Positions 4,754-5,244 of a stretch of DNA of 5,244 nt are shown one piece after another; position 1 is the stretch's first letter; each line of letters begins with the position of its first letter. The position numbers and the translations under genes were made by a program. The notes under the pieces are model-generated. The model was not told where the DNA came from, did no database searches, and saw only the letters and a list, made by a program, of their open reading frames with translations. Origin of the DNA: Acidimicrobiaceae bacterium. Its GTDB lineage: Bacteria; Actinomycetota; Acidimicrobiia; Acidimicrobiales; Palsa-688. The stretch is from the NCBI GenBank assembly GCA_027334785.1, contig DAHWQF010000273.1:1-5244 (forward strand), in the 5' to 3' direction.

Positions 4754-5244
4754 TCATCGACGGAGGAAAAGCTCGATAACCGGGACGAGGACGTCAGGCT
4801 TTTGGACCGGGACCTCCAAGGTGAGCGTCCCGGCTGGCAGCCCACCGAGGCGGGTGTTGAAGGCCTCTTGCTCGGGGCCGATCTCCTCCCGTTTCACCTC
4901 CGAGCCGTCGTGGAGCAACCTGGCGAAGCCGACCCGCCCCGCCAACCCGGGCAGGTGGAGGTGGCGGAACGGCCACGAGAACACGTGCAGGTAGAGGCGG
5001 TCGCCCTTCATCGTGTAACGGCAGTCCGGAGGCGGCACGAACGGGGCGGGGCCGCACCCATAGACAGAGGGGCTGTGGCGCCTCATCCAGCTGCCGATCT
5101 GGCGCAAGGTGGCGATGGCCCTCTCGTCGAGCTCGCCACGGCCGGTGGGGCCCACGTTCAAGAGGAGGTTGCCGTCCTTCGACACGCCGTCGACGAGCAT
5201 CTTCACGAGCATCTCCGGCGTCTTCCAGTCGAGGTTGTCCCGGT
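4754..5244 (-). CDS. GH29 alpha-L-fucosidase, C-terminal part (5' end outside window)
   Basis: The frame enters from the right edge and ends at TGA 4754-4756, giving 163 codons. Near the beginning it reads RDNLDWKTPEMLVKMLVDGV, then SKDGNLLLNVGPTGRGELDE and ATLRQIGSWMRRHSPSVYG. This is the hallmark end of the GH29 (beta/alpha)8 catalytic domain, where the usual form is VSKNGNLLLNIGP...G.I......L..IG.WL...GE.IY. The rest, about residues 70-163, is the C-terminal beta-sandwich (YTMKGDRLYLHVFSWP and onward). GH29 enzymes release terminal alpha-L-fucose with retention. The catalytic Asp nucleophile lies upstream and is not seen, so activity and any signal peptide cannot be judged. It is the first visible gene of the fucosidase-fucU-SDR operon; the promoter is outside. 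Confidence 0.93.
   Translation of the reverse strand, partial: RDNLDWKTPEMLVKMLVDGVSKDGNLLLNVGPTGRGELDERAIATLRQIGSWMRRHSPSVYGCGPAPFVPPPDCRYTMKGDRLYLHVFSWPFRHLHLPGLAGRVGFARLLHDGSEVKREEIGPEQEAFNTRLGGLPAGTLTLEVPVQKPDVLVPVIELFLRR

Noticed and set aside
4768..4781. CG-n-TAAC half site near the end of the fucosidase gene, resembling the LacI operator candidates
   Set aside because: Only the right half matches; the left half lacks the G-n-n-A, and the site is in coding sequence within the operon.
3819..4994. 391-codon plus-strand open frame
   Set aside because: It is antisense to the SDR, fucU and fucosidase, all of which have clear family motifs. Long antisense frames are normal in GC-rich DNA.

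Overview
The window is high-GC DNA with strong GC bias at third codon positions, AGGAGG-type ribosome sites and a LacI-type regulator. This suggests a high-GC actinobacterium, probably free-living and able to use plant or microbial polysaccharide. The phylum is an inference; no rRNA or other marker gene is present.

Layout, left to right. (1) Positions 1-607, minus strand: the N-terminal part of an exported protein with a His/Gly-rich segment and DUF5666-like beta repeats, running off the left edge. Its upstream region holds a GC hairpin in the leader and three direct repeats with an exact 11-bp period, as expected for an OmpR/PhoB-class response regulator. (2) Positions 754-873: two hairpins that could terminate the next gene. 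(3) Positions 876-1985, minus strand: a LacI-family repressor. (4) Positions 1986-2159: a divergent control region. Two operator-like sites of LacI-family type flank it, one inside the start of the repressor gene and one against the start codon of the next gene. (5) Positions 2160-3461, plus strand: a LarA-family (DUF2088) nickel-pincer racemase/epimerase homologue with its nickel and cofactor residues intact. (6) Positions 3449-3471: a hairpin shared by two convergent gene ends. (7) Positions 3473-5244, minus strand: an operon read right to left of GH29 alpha-L-fucosidase (3' part only), FucU-type L-fucose mutarotase, and a classical short-chain dehydrogenase.

Together, parts 3-7 look like an L-fucose catabolic island. 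The fucosidase would release L-fucose, FucU would interconvert its anomers, and the dehydrogenase would carry out an NAD-linked oxidation in the non-phosphorylated route (L-fucose to L-fuconate to 2-keto-3-deoxy-L-fuconate to pyruvate plus lactate). The LarA homologue would act on a 2-hydroxyacid, either the lactate product or an aldonate such as fuconate. The LacI protein probably senses a sugar or sugar acid and controls larA, itself, and perhaps the fucose operon, whose promoter is outside the window. The LarA-fucose link is the most interesting point here; its substrate cannot be read from the sequence. No RNA gene, insertion sequence, CRISPR array or attachment site was recognised.
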